Under the pieces are notes generated by a model. It did not search any database. It saw only the letters and a program-made list of their open reading frames with translations, and was not told the DNA's origin. Of a stretch of DNA of 7,467 nucleotides, positions 1 to 5,850 are shown in pieces (position 1 is the stretch's first letter; each line of letters opens with the position of its first letter). Position numbers and translations under genes: made by a program. The stretch is from an uncultured Pseudomonadota bacterium (GTDB taxonomy: Bacteria; Pseudomonadota; Gammaproteobacteria; Burkholderiales; Burkholderiaceae_C), in assembly GCA_900320815.1 (NCBI GenBank), contig ONTY01000056.1, forward strand, positions 1 to 7,467, in the 5' to 3' direction.

Positions 1-105
1 TTGCAACCGCGTGCAGCAGCGCTTTTGGAAAACTTCATGAGAGCAGGCGAAGAGGGTAAGCGCGCTATCGAGAGCACTGCTGCGGTTTTCGTGGCAAGAG
101 ACTGA
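1..105 (+). CDS. 3' end of an unrecognised gene (partial)
   Basis: Frame 1 is open from the window edge to a TGA at 103-105 and gives a 34-residue C-terminal fragment. It contains ALLENFMRAGEEGKRAIES, an amphipathic, probably helical stretch with balanced charge, and ends in VFVARD. The composition (Ala, Glu, Arg, Leu) resembles the C-terminal helix of small helical cytoplasmic proteins, but I do not recognise the family. An open frame of this length in GC-rich DNA can occur by chance, and the opposite strand is also open over part of the region, so the call is weak. If it is a gene, the terminator at 359-388 lies about 250 bp beyond its stop, which is far for its own terminator. Confidence 0.3.
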   Translation: MQPRAAALLENFMRAGEEGKRAIESTAAVFVARD

Positions 106-253
106 GTGCTTCCAGCGCCTTTTTGCTGTCCTTGCGCAGCATCCTGCAGAAGGTGCTGCACGCTGGCGGGGCTGGGTTTGGCTGCGGCAGTGGGTATCAG
201 ATAGACTCTCAATCGTGGCGCTGCTCAAGCATTGGAAGGGTAGCGTCGCGATT

Positions 254-274
254 CCTAGCAACAAACCTAGCAAC
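254..274 (+). repeat. 9-bp direct repeat pair, CCTAGCAAC
   Basis: CCTAGCAAC occurs at 254-262 and again at 266-274, separated by AAA, giving a 12-bp period close to one helical turn. Such spacing would suit a dimeric regulator site. It could equally be a chance duplication or the remnant of a small insertion. No gene or recognisable promoter is next to it. Confidence 0.5.
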
Positions 275-358
275 AGCACAAAACCTTAGCGAAAAAATTC
301 CTTTATTTTCATGCTGTTGTGGACATGGCTCGTATCCTCTCTTGGCACCAAGCATACC

Positions 359-388
359 GCCCCGCTCCTTTTGGAGCGGGGCTTTTTT
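359..388 (+). terminator. Strong intrinsic terminator, plus strand
   Basis: A perfect 10-bp stem (GCCCCGCTCC at 359-368, GGAGCGGGGC at 373-382) closes a TTTT loop and is followed directly by six T residues (383-388). The minus strand has no T tract after the stem, so it should work only for rightward transcription. It implies a transcript entering from the left, either from the gene ending at 105 or from an unannotated RNA between 106 and 358. Confidence 0.9.
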
Positions 389-672
389 GTGCCCGCGCCA
401 GGGGTGACGCGTCTTCTTCGGCAAACGGTGGCGCTGCGGGACGGGCTGTTCGGGGACTCTCCCTTTTTTTGCCGGTAGCTTTTGCAGCTGCGCCACCTGC
501 CATTCGCTGGCCCGAGGCGCTGCGAGCAAAAGGCCGGGATTTTTGCAAGCCGCCCAAGAGAGCCTGAAAGTCCTTGTTTCTCAAAGGAAAATTCCAACCT
601 AAGTGAATTCTTCCAGCGCGAAAGAATGTCTTCTTGCATTGTGCCAGAAGTGATTTGGTATATAAGCCAATG

Positions 673-689
673 CCCGCTTATTCAGCGGG
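673..689 (-). terminator. Hairpin downstream of pepP, weak terminator candidate
   Basis: CCCGCT (673-678) and AGCGGG (684-689) form a 6-bp stem with a 5-nt loop, 11 bp beyond the pepP stop codon. An overlapping alternative pairing uses GCTTA (676-680) with TAAGC (690-694). On the minus strand no run of T follows, so it is not a standard intrinsic terminator. It may protect the mRNA 3' end or assist Rho-dependent ending. Confidence 0.3.
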
Positions 690-700
690 TAAGCAATGAT

Positions 701-2056
701 TTACTTGTGGAGTATATAATCCTGACGCATCAGCGCCTCAATGTCGTTTGGCTCGACCGGCACGTCGCGCGTGATGAGCTCGCAGCCTGCGTCAGTGACG
801 ATGGCATCGTCTTCAATGCGGATACCGGTGTTCCAGTAGCGTTCAGGCACTCCCTCGGCGGGGCGCACATACAGGCCAGGCTCGATGGTGAGCACCATGC
901 CAGGGTGCAGGATGCGCGCGGCGCCCTTTTCACCTGCTTCGGTGTAGCTGCCGCAGTCGTGCACATCCATACCTAACCAGTGGCTGGTGCGGTGCATATA
1001 AAAGGGCAGATAGGCGCGCTGCGCCAGCGCCGTTTGCACGTCGGGGTGGCGGCGGCGGTCAATCAGCCCCAAATCAAGCAGCCCCTGGGTGAGGATGGCA
1101 AGCGCGGCGTTGTGCGGCGCGTCAAAGCGCGCGCCAGCGCGGCAGGCGTCAATGGCCGCTTGCTGCGCCGCCAGCACCACCTCATAGAGCGCGCGCTGCG
1201 GCGCGGTGAAGCGCCCTCCTGCCGGAAAGCTGCGGCTGATGTCGCCGGCGTAGCCGTCCAGTTCGCAGCCCGCGTCAATGAGCACGATGTCCCCCTCGCG
1301 GCACGGCGCGCTGCCCGCCGGATAGTGCAGCACGCAGGCGTTAGCGCCCGCCGCGACGATGCTGGGGTAGGCCACACCCTGCGCGCCCGCGTCGCGGAAG
1401 GCGTGCAGCAACTCAGCTTCCAGGTGGTATTCGCACGGCTGCTGCCCAGCGCGCAGCATGGCAGCGCAGCGGCGCATGGCGCGCACGTGCCCGGCGGCGC
1501 TGATGGCGCCAGCACGCCGCATAAGGCGCTGCTCATCGCCGTCTTTGATGAGCCGCATCTCATCGAGCAGCGCGCACACATCGCGCAACTGCGCAGGCGG
1601 CTGCACGCCGGCGCGCGCCTTGGCGCGAAGCTCCTCCAGCCAGCCCTCAGCGCGCTCAAAAAGCCCCTGATGCACGCCAAAGGGCAGCCACAGCGCCTGC
1701 GCACCCGCCAGCAGCTGCGGCAGGCGCTGCTCTAGCTCATCCACGCTGTATGCCGCCTCCACACCCAGCGCAGCGGGCGCCGCCTGTGGCCCCAGACGCA
1801 GGCCGGTCCAGATTTCGCGCTCCTCATCTTTGGGGCGGCAAAAGAGCGTGCTGCGCCCAGCAGCATCCAGCACCAGCCAGGCATCCGGCTCGGCAAAGCC
1901 CGTGAGGTAATAAAAATAGCTGTCGTGCCGGTAGGGGTAATCGCTGTCACGGTTGCGGCGCTGCTCTGGCGCCGTAGGAATGATGGCAACGCCGCCAGCG
2001 CCAAGCTGCGCGGCCAGGCGCGCGCGGCGCGCAGAAAAAATGGTGTGTTGTGTCAT
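701..2056 (-). CDS. pepP: Xaa-Pro aminopeptidase (aminopeptidase P)
   Basis: A cytoplasmic metallopeptidase of family M24B that removes an N-terminal residue when proline is second, using a dinuclear metal centre (usually manganese). The protein is 451 residues, close to the 441 of E. coli PepP. The N-terminal aminopeptidase P domain spans about 5-140 (RRNRDSDYPYRHDSYFYYLTGF type motif near 33-54). The pita-bread catalytic domain spans about 175-445. Expected metal ligands are all present: D261 in LIDAG, D272 in GDISRSF, H359 in SHWLG, E392 in IEPG and E415 in RIEDD, with H244 (LHYPAG) and H366 (DVHD) as active-site histidines. The frame is open 98 codons further upstream, but that extension runs antisense into terD and has no family similarity, so the ATG at 2056, where the M24 family sequence (MTQHTIF) begins, is chosen. 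No strong Shine-Dalgarno is visible. This gene is the GC-richest in the window. It diverges from the Ter operon and probably has a housekeeping role unrelated to it. Confidence 0.95.
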   Translation of the reverse strand: MTQHTIFSARRARLAAQLGAGGVAIIPTAPEQRRNRDSDYPYRHDSYFYYLTGFAEPDAWLVLDAAGRSTLFCRPKDEEREIWTGLRLGPQAAPAALGVEAAYSVDELEQRLPQLLAGAQALWLPFGVHQGLFERAEGWLEELRAKARAGVQPPAQLRDVCALLDEMRLIKDGDEQRLMRRAGAISAAGHVRAMRRCAAMLRAGQQPCEYHLEAELLHAFRDAGAQGVAYPSIVAAGANACVLHYPAGSAPCREGDIVLIDAGCELDGYAGDISRSFPAGGRFTAPQRALYEVVLAAQQAAIDACRAGARFDAPHNAALAILTQGLLDLGLIDRRRHPDVQTALAQRAYLPFYMHRTSHWLGMDVHDCGSYTEAGEKGAARILHPGMVLTIEPGLYVRPAEGVPERYWNTGIRIEDDAIVTDAGCELITRDVPVEPNDIEALMRQDYILHK

Positions 2057-2168
2057 GGCGTGGCAATGATGGCACGCCCAAGCAGTTGGGTATTTGGCGT
2101 GTAAAATTTGCCCCTGCGCGCTGACTGCGCGTGCACTTTCTTTTTCCCCATCCAAGGAGAACACCCTT
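2057..2168. promoter_or_regulatory. Divergent promoter region of pepP and the Ter operon
   Basis: The 112 bp between the two divergent start codons must carry the pepP promoter and most likely the Ter operon promoter. On the plus strand a TAAAAT hexamer at 2102-2107 is a plausible -10 element, but no good -35 is at 17 bp. A TGGCACG string at 2070-2076 recalls a sigma-54 -24 element, but its GC partner is one base out of register. A strong Shine-Dalgarno AAGGAG (2154-2159) sits 9 nt before the terD ATG. I could not assign an operator. Confidence 0.5.
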
Positions 2169-2744
2169 ATGGCAATCAGTTTGCAAAAAGGCGGCAACGT
2201 CAATTTGAGTAAAGAAGCCCCGGCCATGTCAAAAATGACCATCGGCCTGGGCTGGGATGTGCGCGTGACTGACGGCGCCGCATTTGATCTGGATGCCAGC
2301 GCATTTTTGCTGAATGCTTCCGGCAAAGTGCGCAGCGACGCAGATTTCATTTTCTACAACCAGACAAAATCTTCAGACGGCTCCGTGGAGCACACCGGCG
2401 ACAACCGCACCGGCGAGGGCGAGGGCGATGATGAAACCATCAATGTGAACCTGTCCGCCGTGCCCGCCGATGTGGAAAAAATCGCCGTGTGCGTCACCAT
2501 TCATGACGCGCAGACACGCGGGCAAAACTTCGGGCAAGTGTCCTCCGCGTTTATTCGCTGCGTGAACGCGGACAATGGCCAGGAAATTGTACGCTACGAC
2601 CTCTCGGAAGATTTCAGCGTGGAAACAGCCATGATTTTTGGCGAAATCTATCGCCACAGCGGCGACTGGAAATTCAAAGCCATCGGTCAAGGCTTTGCTG
2701 GCGGCCTTGGGCCATTGGCACAAAACTACGGCGTCAACGTCTGA
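2169..2744 (+). CDS. terD: TerD-family tellurium/stress resistance protein
   Basis: A 191-residue protein, the same size as enterobacterial TerD and TerE (about 192). TerD proteins are cytoplasmic calcium-binding beta-sandwich proteins that give tolerance to tellurite, phage and colicins by an unsettled mechanism. The family signature is complete: [12 protein letters not shown] at 7-18, GLGWD at 26-30, FDLDASAF at 39-46, [13 protein letters not shown] at 77-89 (the acidic calcium-binding segment), [14 protein letters not shown] at 111-124, and a C-terminal [20 protein letters not shown] run. The AFLL and DADFIFYN segments favour TerD, while the AP-to-V C-terminus (YGVNV) is also seen in TerE, so TerD versus TerE is not certain. 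The ATG at 2169 is chosen because AAGGAG lies 9 nt upstream and the family sequence begins there. An upstream in-frame extension to 2094 is not family-like. First gene of a six-gene same-strand cluster. Confidence 0.93.
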   Translation: MAISLQKGGNVNLSKEAPAMSKMTIGLGWDVRVTDGAAFDLDASAFLLNASGKVRSDADFIFYNQTKSSDGSVEHTGDNRTGEGEGDDETINVNLSAVPADVEKIAVCVTIHDAQTRGQNFGQVSSAFIRCVNADNGQEIVRYDLSEDFSVETAMIFGEIYRHSGDWKFKAIGQGFAGGLGPLAQNYGVNV

Positions 2745-2783
2745 GGCTGCGCCTGCGCCTTCCCAAATAAGGAACTGTCTGCT

Positions 2784-3488
2784 GTGCCCACCTTCACCGT
2801 CACAGGCGATATTGACCCGTTTTTGCACGTTCGTTTGCAGCGTGGCGAAAGCGTTTTCTGCGAAAGCGACGCAATGGTGATGATGGAAGACACGCTTGAC
2901 CTGCGCGCCCGCATACAAGGCGGGCTGCTGCAAGCCACGTTTCGGCGCCTGGCCAATGGCGAGAGCTTTTTCCAGCAGCAAATCACTGCGAAGCGCGGCA
3001 GCGGCGATTGCCTGCTCGCGCCCAAGCTGCCCGGCGCCCTGCAGGTGCTGGACGTGGGCGCAGAGCAGTACTGCATTGCTGACGATGCCTATGTCGCCGC
3101 CACTGACGGCGTCGATGTCGTGGCGCAATTGCAAAGCGTAGGTGGCGCGCTGTTTGGGCAAACGGGCGGCTTTTTCATTGGTCGCTCCAGCGGGCAAGGG
3201 CAAATAGTGGTTTCCGGCTTTGGCGCACTGTTCACACTGGACGTATTGCCGAGCCGTGAAACCATTATTGATAACGGCCACGTCATCGCCTGGGATAGCC
3301 GTTTGCGCTATTCGCTCTCGATGAGCACCAGGCGCGGCAGTGGACTGCTTGGCAACCTCGTCAACAGCGTTGTCAGCGGTGAAGGCATCGTATTAAAGTT
3401 TTCCGGCCAGGGCAAAGTCATTATCTGCTCACGCAACCGCAACAGCTTTGTATCCTGGCTGGGCGAGAAAATCAACGGTAAACACTAG
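2784..3488 (+). CDS. AIM24-family protein (DUF124/TIGR00266 type)
   Basis: A 234-residue protein with the pattern of the AIM24 family, a beta-rich trimer-forming fold whose bacterial role is unknown (the yeast name refers to a mitochondrial protein). Supporting segments are RGESVFCESDAMVMME at 20-35, GGLLQATFRRLANGESFF at 46-63, GGFFIGRSSGQGQIVVSGFG at 128-147 and the closing SGEGIVLKFSGQGKVIICSR at 198-217. No signal peptide or transmembrane segment is seen. The start is GTG at 2784 with AAGGA (2769-2773) 9 nt upstream, which fits the usual short N-terminus. It lies 39 bp after terD and 27 bp before terB. AIM24 genes are recalled neighbours of Ter genes in other bacteria, which suggests a role in the same envelope or metal-stress response. 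That role is inferred from context only. Confidence 0.82.
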   Translation: MPTFTVTGDIDPFLHVRLQRGESVFCESDAMVMMEDTLDLRARIQGGLLQATFRRLANGESFFQQQITAKRGSGDCLLAPKLPGALQVLDVGAEQYCIADDAYVAATDGVDVVAQLQSVGGALFGQTGGFFIGRSSGQGQIVVSGFGALFTLDVLPSRETIIDNGHVIAWDSRLRYSLSMSTRRGSGLLGNLVNSVVSGEGIVLKFSGQGKVIICSRNRNSFVSWLGEKINGKH

Positions 3489-3515
3489 GCCGTAGTCTGC
3501 GGCGGAGAAACTCAA

Positions 3516-3965
3516 ATGTCTATTTTTGACACCATCAAAAAATCGGTTGGCGACATCAGCACCTCGCTGACGGCGGAAGTCAAGAAATTCCGCTCCAAAG
3601 ACCTGTTGCAGGCCATCGTTTCAGGCGCTGCCATGATTGCCTATGCTGACGGCAGCGTCAGCGCAGAGGAAAAGCAAAAGCTGCTGGGGTACGTTAAGAA
3701 CTCTGAGCAACTGAGCGTGTTTGATGCCGACAGCGTCATCACCATCTTCAACCAGGCCACGCAGCGTTTTGAATTTGACAACAGTATTGCCGTGGGCGAA
3801 ACGCTGCAAAAAATCGCCGTCTTCAAAGGCAAACCCGAAGCGCACATCATCGTGCGCGTGTGCGTGGCCATCGCCAAGGCAGATGGCAATTTTGACGCCA
3901 CCGAGCGCCGCGCGGTTGAGCAGATTTGCGCTGCGCTGGGGCTGGACAGCAGCAGCTTTGAATAA
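3516..3965 (+). CDS. terB: Tellurite resistance protein TerB
   Basis: A 149-residue, all-helical acidic protein matching full-length TerB (about 151 residues). TerB binds divalent metal and associates with the inner membrane, where it is thought to link TerC to the cytoplasmic TerD-type proteins. Two related acidic helix-loop segments are visible, each with the D-G-x-V/F-x-x-x-E pattern: YADGSVSAEEK at 43-53 and KADGNFDATERRAV at 121-134. Other family motifs are SEQLSVFD at 63-70, FEFD at 85-88 and the conserved GETLQKI at 94-100. The ATG at 3516 has GGAGA (3504-3508) 7 nt upstream. It starts 27 bp after the AIM24 gene and ends 18 bp before the next gene, consistent with one operon. No membrane segment is present, so membrane association would be peripheral. 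No terC is in the window. Confidence 0.92.
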   Translation: MSIFDTIKKSVGDISTSLTAEVKKFRSKDLLQAIVSGAAMIAYADGSVSAEEKQKLLGYVKNSEQLSVFDADSVITIFNQATQRFEFDNSIAVGETLQKIAVFKGKPEAHIIVRVCVAIAKADGNFDATERRAVEQICAALGLDSSSFE

Positions 3966-3983
3966 AGTGCGGGAGCCGGTGCA

Positions 3984-4589
3984 ATGGCAATCAATCTGCA
4001 AAAAGGCCAGAAAATTAGCCTGGAAAAGGAAGCTGGCGGCGCACTGGGTACCGTCATCATGGGGCTGGGCTGGGATGTAGCCAAATCTTCCGGCGGCGGC
4101 CTGCTCAAAGGGCTTTTGGGCGGCGGCGGAGGTGGCGGCAGCATTGACTTGGACGCCTCGTGCCTGATGTTTGACGAAGGGAAGAACCTGCTTGACGCTA
4201 TTTGGTTTGCCCAGTTGCGCAGCAAAGATGGCAGCGTGCGCCACACGGGCGATAACCTCACTGGCGAAGGCGAAGGCGAAGGCGACGATGAACAAATCAT
4301 CGTCAACCTTGCTCAAGTGCCTGCCAACGTGAAATCGCTGATATTTACCGTCAACAGTTTTACCGGGCAAAATTTCTCGCGCGTGGAAAACGCCTTTTGC
4401 CGTCTCGTCAACCAGGCCAATGGCAAAGAGCTGGCGCGCTACAACCTGAGCGTGCAAGGCAGCCATACCGCGCAAATCATGGCAAAAGTCTATCGCCATA
4501 ATGGCGAATGGAAAATGCACGCCATTGGAGAAAACAGCTCCGGGCGCACCTTTCAGGATTTGCTGCCACAAATCCTGCCGCACCTGTAA
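3984..4589 (+). CDS. terZ: TerD-superfamily protein, TerZ-like, with poly-Gly insertion
   Basis: A 201-residue TerD-fold protein. The start (MAINLQKGQKISLEKEAGG), GLGWD at 27-31, SIDLDASC at 53-60, IWFAQL at 73-78, [15 protein letters not shown] at 89-103, FTVNSFTGQNFSRVENAFCR at 121-140 and the GSHTAQI segment match TerZ better than TerD/E. TerZ is known to carry a glycine/phenylalanine loop before SIDLDA, and here that loop is enlarged to GGGLLKGLLGG followed by more Gly (37-52, ending in seven glycines). The calcium-binding acidic segment has one extra Gly-Glu pair compared with terD in this window. GGGAG (3971-3975) lies 8 nt before the ATG. Likely role: cytoplasmic calcium-linked partner of TerD and TerB in the stress response. 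It could also be called a generic TerD paralogue. Confidence 0.86.
   Translation: MAINLQKGQKISLEKEAGGALGTVIMGLGWDVAKSSGGGLLKGLLGGGGGGGSIDLDASCLMFDEGKNLLDAIWFAQLRSKDGSVRHTGDNLTGEGEGEGDDEQIIVNLAQVPANVKSLIFTVNSFTGQNFSRVENAFCRLVNQANGKELARYNLSVQGSHTAQIMAKVYRHNGEWKMHAIGENSSGRTFQDLLPQILPHL
4263..4280 (+). repeat. (GGCGAA)3 microrepeat inside terZ
   Basis: Three perfect GGCGAA hexamers encode the Gly-Glu repeats of the calcium-binding segment of the TerZ-like protein and account for its extra dipeptide relative to terD. Perfect hexamer repeats can change length by strand slippage without breaking the frame. Confidence 0.8.
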
Positions 4590-4602
4590 ACGGGTAAACG
4601 GG
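4587..4602 (+). repeat. 8-bp tandem duplication TAAACGGG at the terZ stop
   Basis: TAAACGGG occurs twice head to tail (4587-4594 and 4595-4602). The first copy contains the terZ stop codon, while the second TAA is out of that frame. It lies in the 43-bp gap before the PRTase gene. It is probably a replication-slippage duplication, with no visible function. Confidence 0.75.
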
Positions 4603-4632
4603 TCAAGGGCGGCAGCTTTTTTCGGAGAACGC

Positions 4633-5829
4633 ATGCCAACCACGCTCACTGCCGCCCTACCTGCCGGAATGCTGCGCGTGCATATTGGTAAAAGCCTTTT
4701 GCCGCCGCACGAACTTTTCACCTTTGCTGCGCGCCGCAATCCGCGGCGCGCTTTTTTATTCCTCTCCAAAGTGCTGGGCAAGCACCTGCCAGTTGCGCCG
4801 GAGAAAATGGCTGCAACGCACGTGCGCTTGGCCGCCATGCTGCCGCCCGATATGCCGCAGCCAGTCTTATTTATTGGCATGGCAGAAACGGCAACGGCGC
4901 TAGGGCAAGGCATATTTGAGGTCTGGCAGGCGCAGCATCCAGGAGCGTCGGCACTGTTTTTGCACAGCACTCGCCATCAAATATGCGATACCGAAGCGTT
5001 TGATTTTGCCGAACCCCACAGCCATGCCCCGCAACAATGGCTGATGCTGCCGCCAAACCAAGAGTTTCGAACGCAGCTGGCAAAAATGCGTGCTCTGGTA
5101 TTGGTGGACGATGAAATGAGCACAGGGCGCACGCTGCTCAATCTCACCCAGCTTTGCCTGCGCCTGGCGCCCAAGCTGGAATGCGTGCATGTGCTGTGTC
5201 TGACCGATTTCAGCAGCCAAGCCGCACGTGAGAGCTGGCAGCAAAACTGCCAGTTGCCTGCCAGTCGCACCGCGCTGCTGCACGGCGAGTGGGAGTTTGT
5301 GCCACATGAAAATGAAGCGCCGAAGGCAGCGTTGGAAACAATGGCACAAGCGACCTCGCCCGCGCCACTGGGCGATGGGGGCTTTGGGCGCTGTGGCATC
5401 ACGCATCGTTTGTCCCTGAATAATGAATGCCTTGCGCGTTGGACAAGGCGTTTGAGTGCACTGCCCACTGGGGCGCCGGTACTGGTTTTAGGTACAGGCG
5501 AGTTTATGTTCCCAGCATTCAAACTGGCGCTGGCTCTGCAACAGCGCACAGCGGCGCGGGTGATGAATGCCGCAACAACACGCTCGCCCATTGAATTATG
5601 GGGCAGCATCGAGCGGCGCTTCAGCTTTACCGACAATTATGGCGAAGGCATCGCCAATTTTCTTTACAATTTCCACGCGGACGACTGGGCGCACACCATC
5701 ATTTGCCACGAAACACCTGTAACCAGCGGGCTGCATGCGCTGGCGAGGCATACACATGGTGCACTGCTGCATTTTGGGGCGACCGGCGTGAATGAAAATC
5801 TTGATTTTTGCCAGCACAGGCAAATATGA
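4633..5829 (+). CDS. Phosphoribosyltransferase with C-terminal TRSP domain
   Basis: A 398-residue cytoplasmic protein. The N-terminal half (about 30-215) is a type I phosphoribosyltransferase of the PRTase_2 kind. VLVDDEMSTGRTLLN at 156-170 is the PRPP-binding loop (acidic pair followed by S-T-G-R-T), and FIGMAETATALG at 80-91 is the conserved neighbouring motif. The C-terminal part (about 250-385) has the TRSP-domain pattern, with LGTGEFMFPAFKLAL at 286-300 and TTRSPIELWG at 315-324. In Ter gene clusters this two-domain protein accompanies ATP-grasp, HAD and lyase enzymes and has been proposed to build a nucleoside-like or modified-base metabolite from PRPP. Its product is unknown. The ATG at 4633 is chosen over the open frame reaching back to 4501, because that extension overlaps terZ and is not family-like, and GGAG (4624-4627) lies 5 nt upstream. 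None of its usual enzyme partners is in the window. Confidence 0.87.
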   Translation: MPTTLTAALPAGMLRVHIGKSLLPPHELFTFAARRNPRRAFLFLSKVLGKHLPVAPEKMAATHVRLAAMLPPDMPQPVLFIGMAETATALGQGIFEVWQAQHPGASALFLHSTRHQICDTEAFDFAEPHSHAPQQWLMLPPNQEFRTQLAKMRALVLVDDEMSTGRTLLNLTQLCLRLAPKLECVHVLCLTDFSSQAARESWQQNCQLPASRTALLHGEWEFVPHENEAPKAALETMAQATSPAPLGDGGFGRCGITHRLSLNNECLARWTRRLSALPTGAPVLVLGTGEFMFPAFKLALALQQRTAARVMNAATTRSPIELWGSIERRFSFTDNYGEGIANFLYNFHADDWAHTIICHETPVTSGLHALARHTHGALLHFGATGVNENLDFCQHRQI

Positions 5830-5850
5830 ACCTGGAGAAAGGAGCACACA

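Larger units (their letters stand above)
106..700. other. Long intergenic stretch with no convincing gene
   Basis: About 595 bp separate the possible gene end at 105 from the 3' end of pepP at 701. Several frames are open here, but their translations are rich in Cys, Arg and Ser, lack domain-like patterns, mostly run antisense to each other, and have no good ribosome-binding site. The region contains a strong plus-strand intrinsic terminator (359-388), a 9-bp direct repeat (254-274) and a hairpin next to the pepP stop (673-689). I searched for tRNA features (T-arm consensus, paired acceptor strands) around 200-350 and did not find a foldable tRNA. A non-coding RNA ending at the terminator is possible but cannot be shown from the sequence. 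Confidence 0.6.

Noticed and set aside
200..350. tRNA- or tmRNA-like sequence (a D-arm-like GCTCAAG...GGTAGC and an ACCA at 347-350)
   Set aside because: No T-arm consensus and no complementary acceptor strand at the right distance. It does not fold as a tRNA.
453..470. Second intrinsic terminator (GGGA-CTC-TCCC followed by seven T)
   Set aside because: The T run is good, but the stem is only 4 bp with a 3-nt loop, too weak to call.
980..1735. 251-codon plus-strand open frame inside pepP
   Set aside because: Antisense to the M24 catalytic and linker regions of pepP. The Arg/Ala-rich translation reflects GC-rich codons only.
2070..2084. Sigma-54-like promoter (TGGCACG)
   Set aside because: The GC of the -12 element is one base too close to the GG of the -24 element, and TTGC is replaced by AAGC.
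2373..3281. 302-codon minus-strand open frame opposite terD and the AIM24 gene
   Set aside because: Antisense to two recognised genes, with no family-like sequence and no ribosome-binding site seen.
3621..4970. Long (449-codon) minus-strand open frame opposite terB, terZ and the PRTase gene
   Set aside because: It is antisense to three genes with clear family motifs. Its translation has no domain pattern, and such frames are common opposite GC-rich codons.
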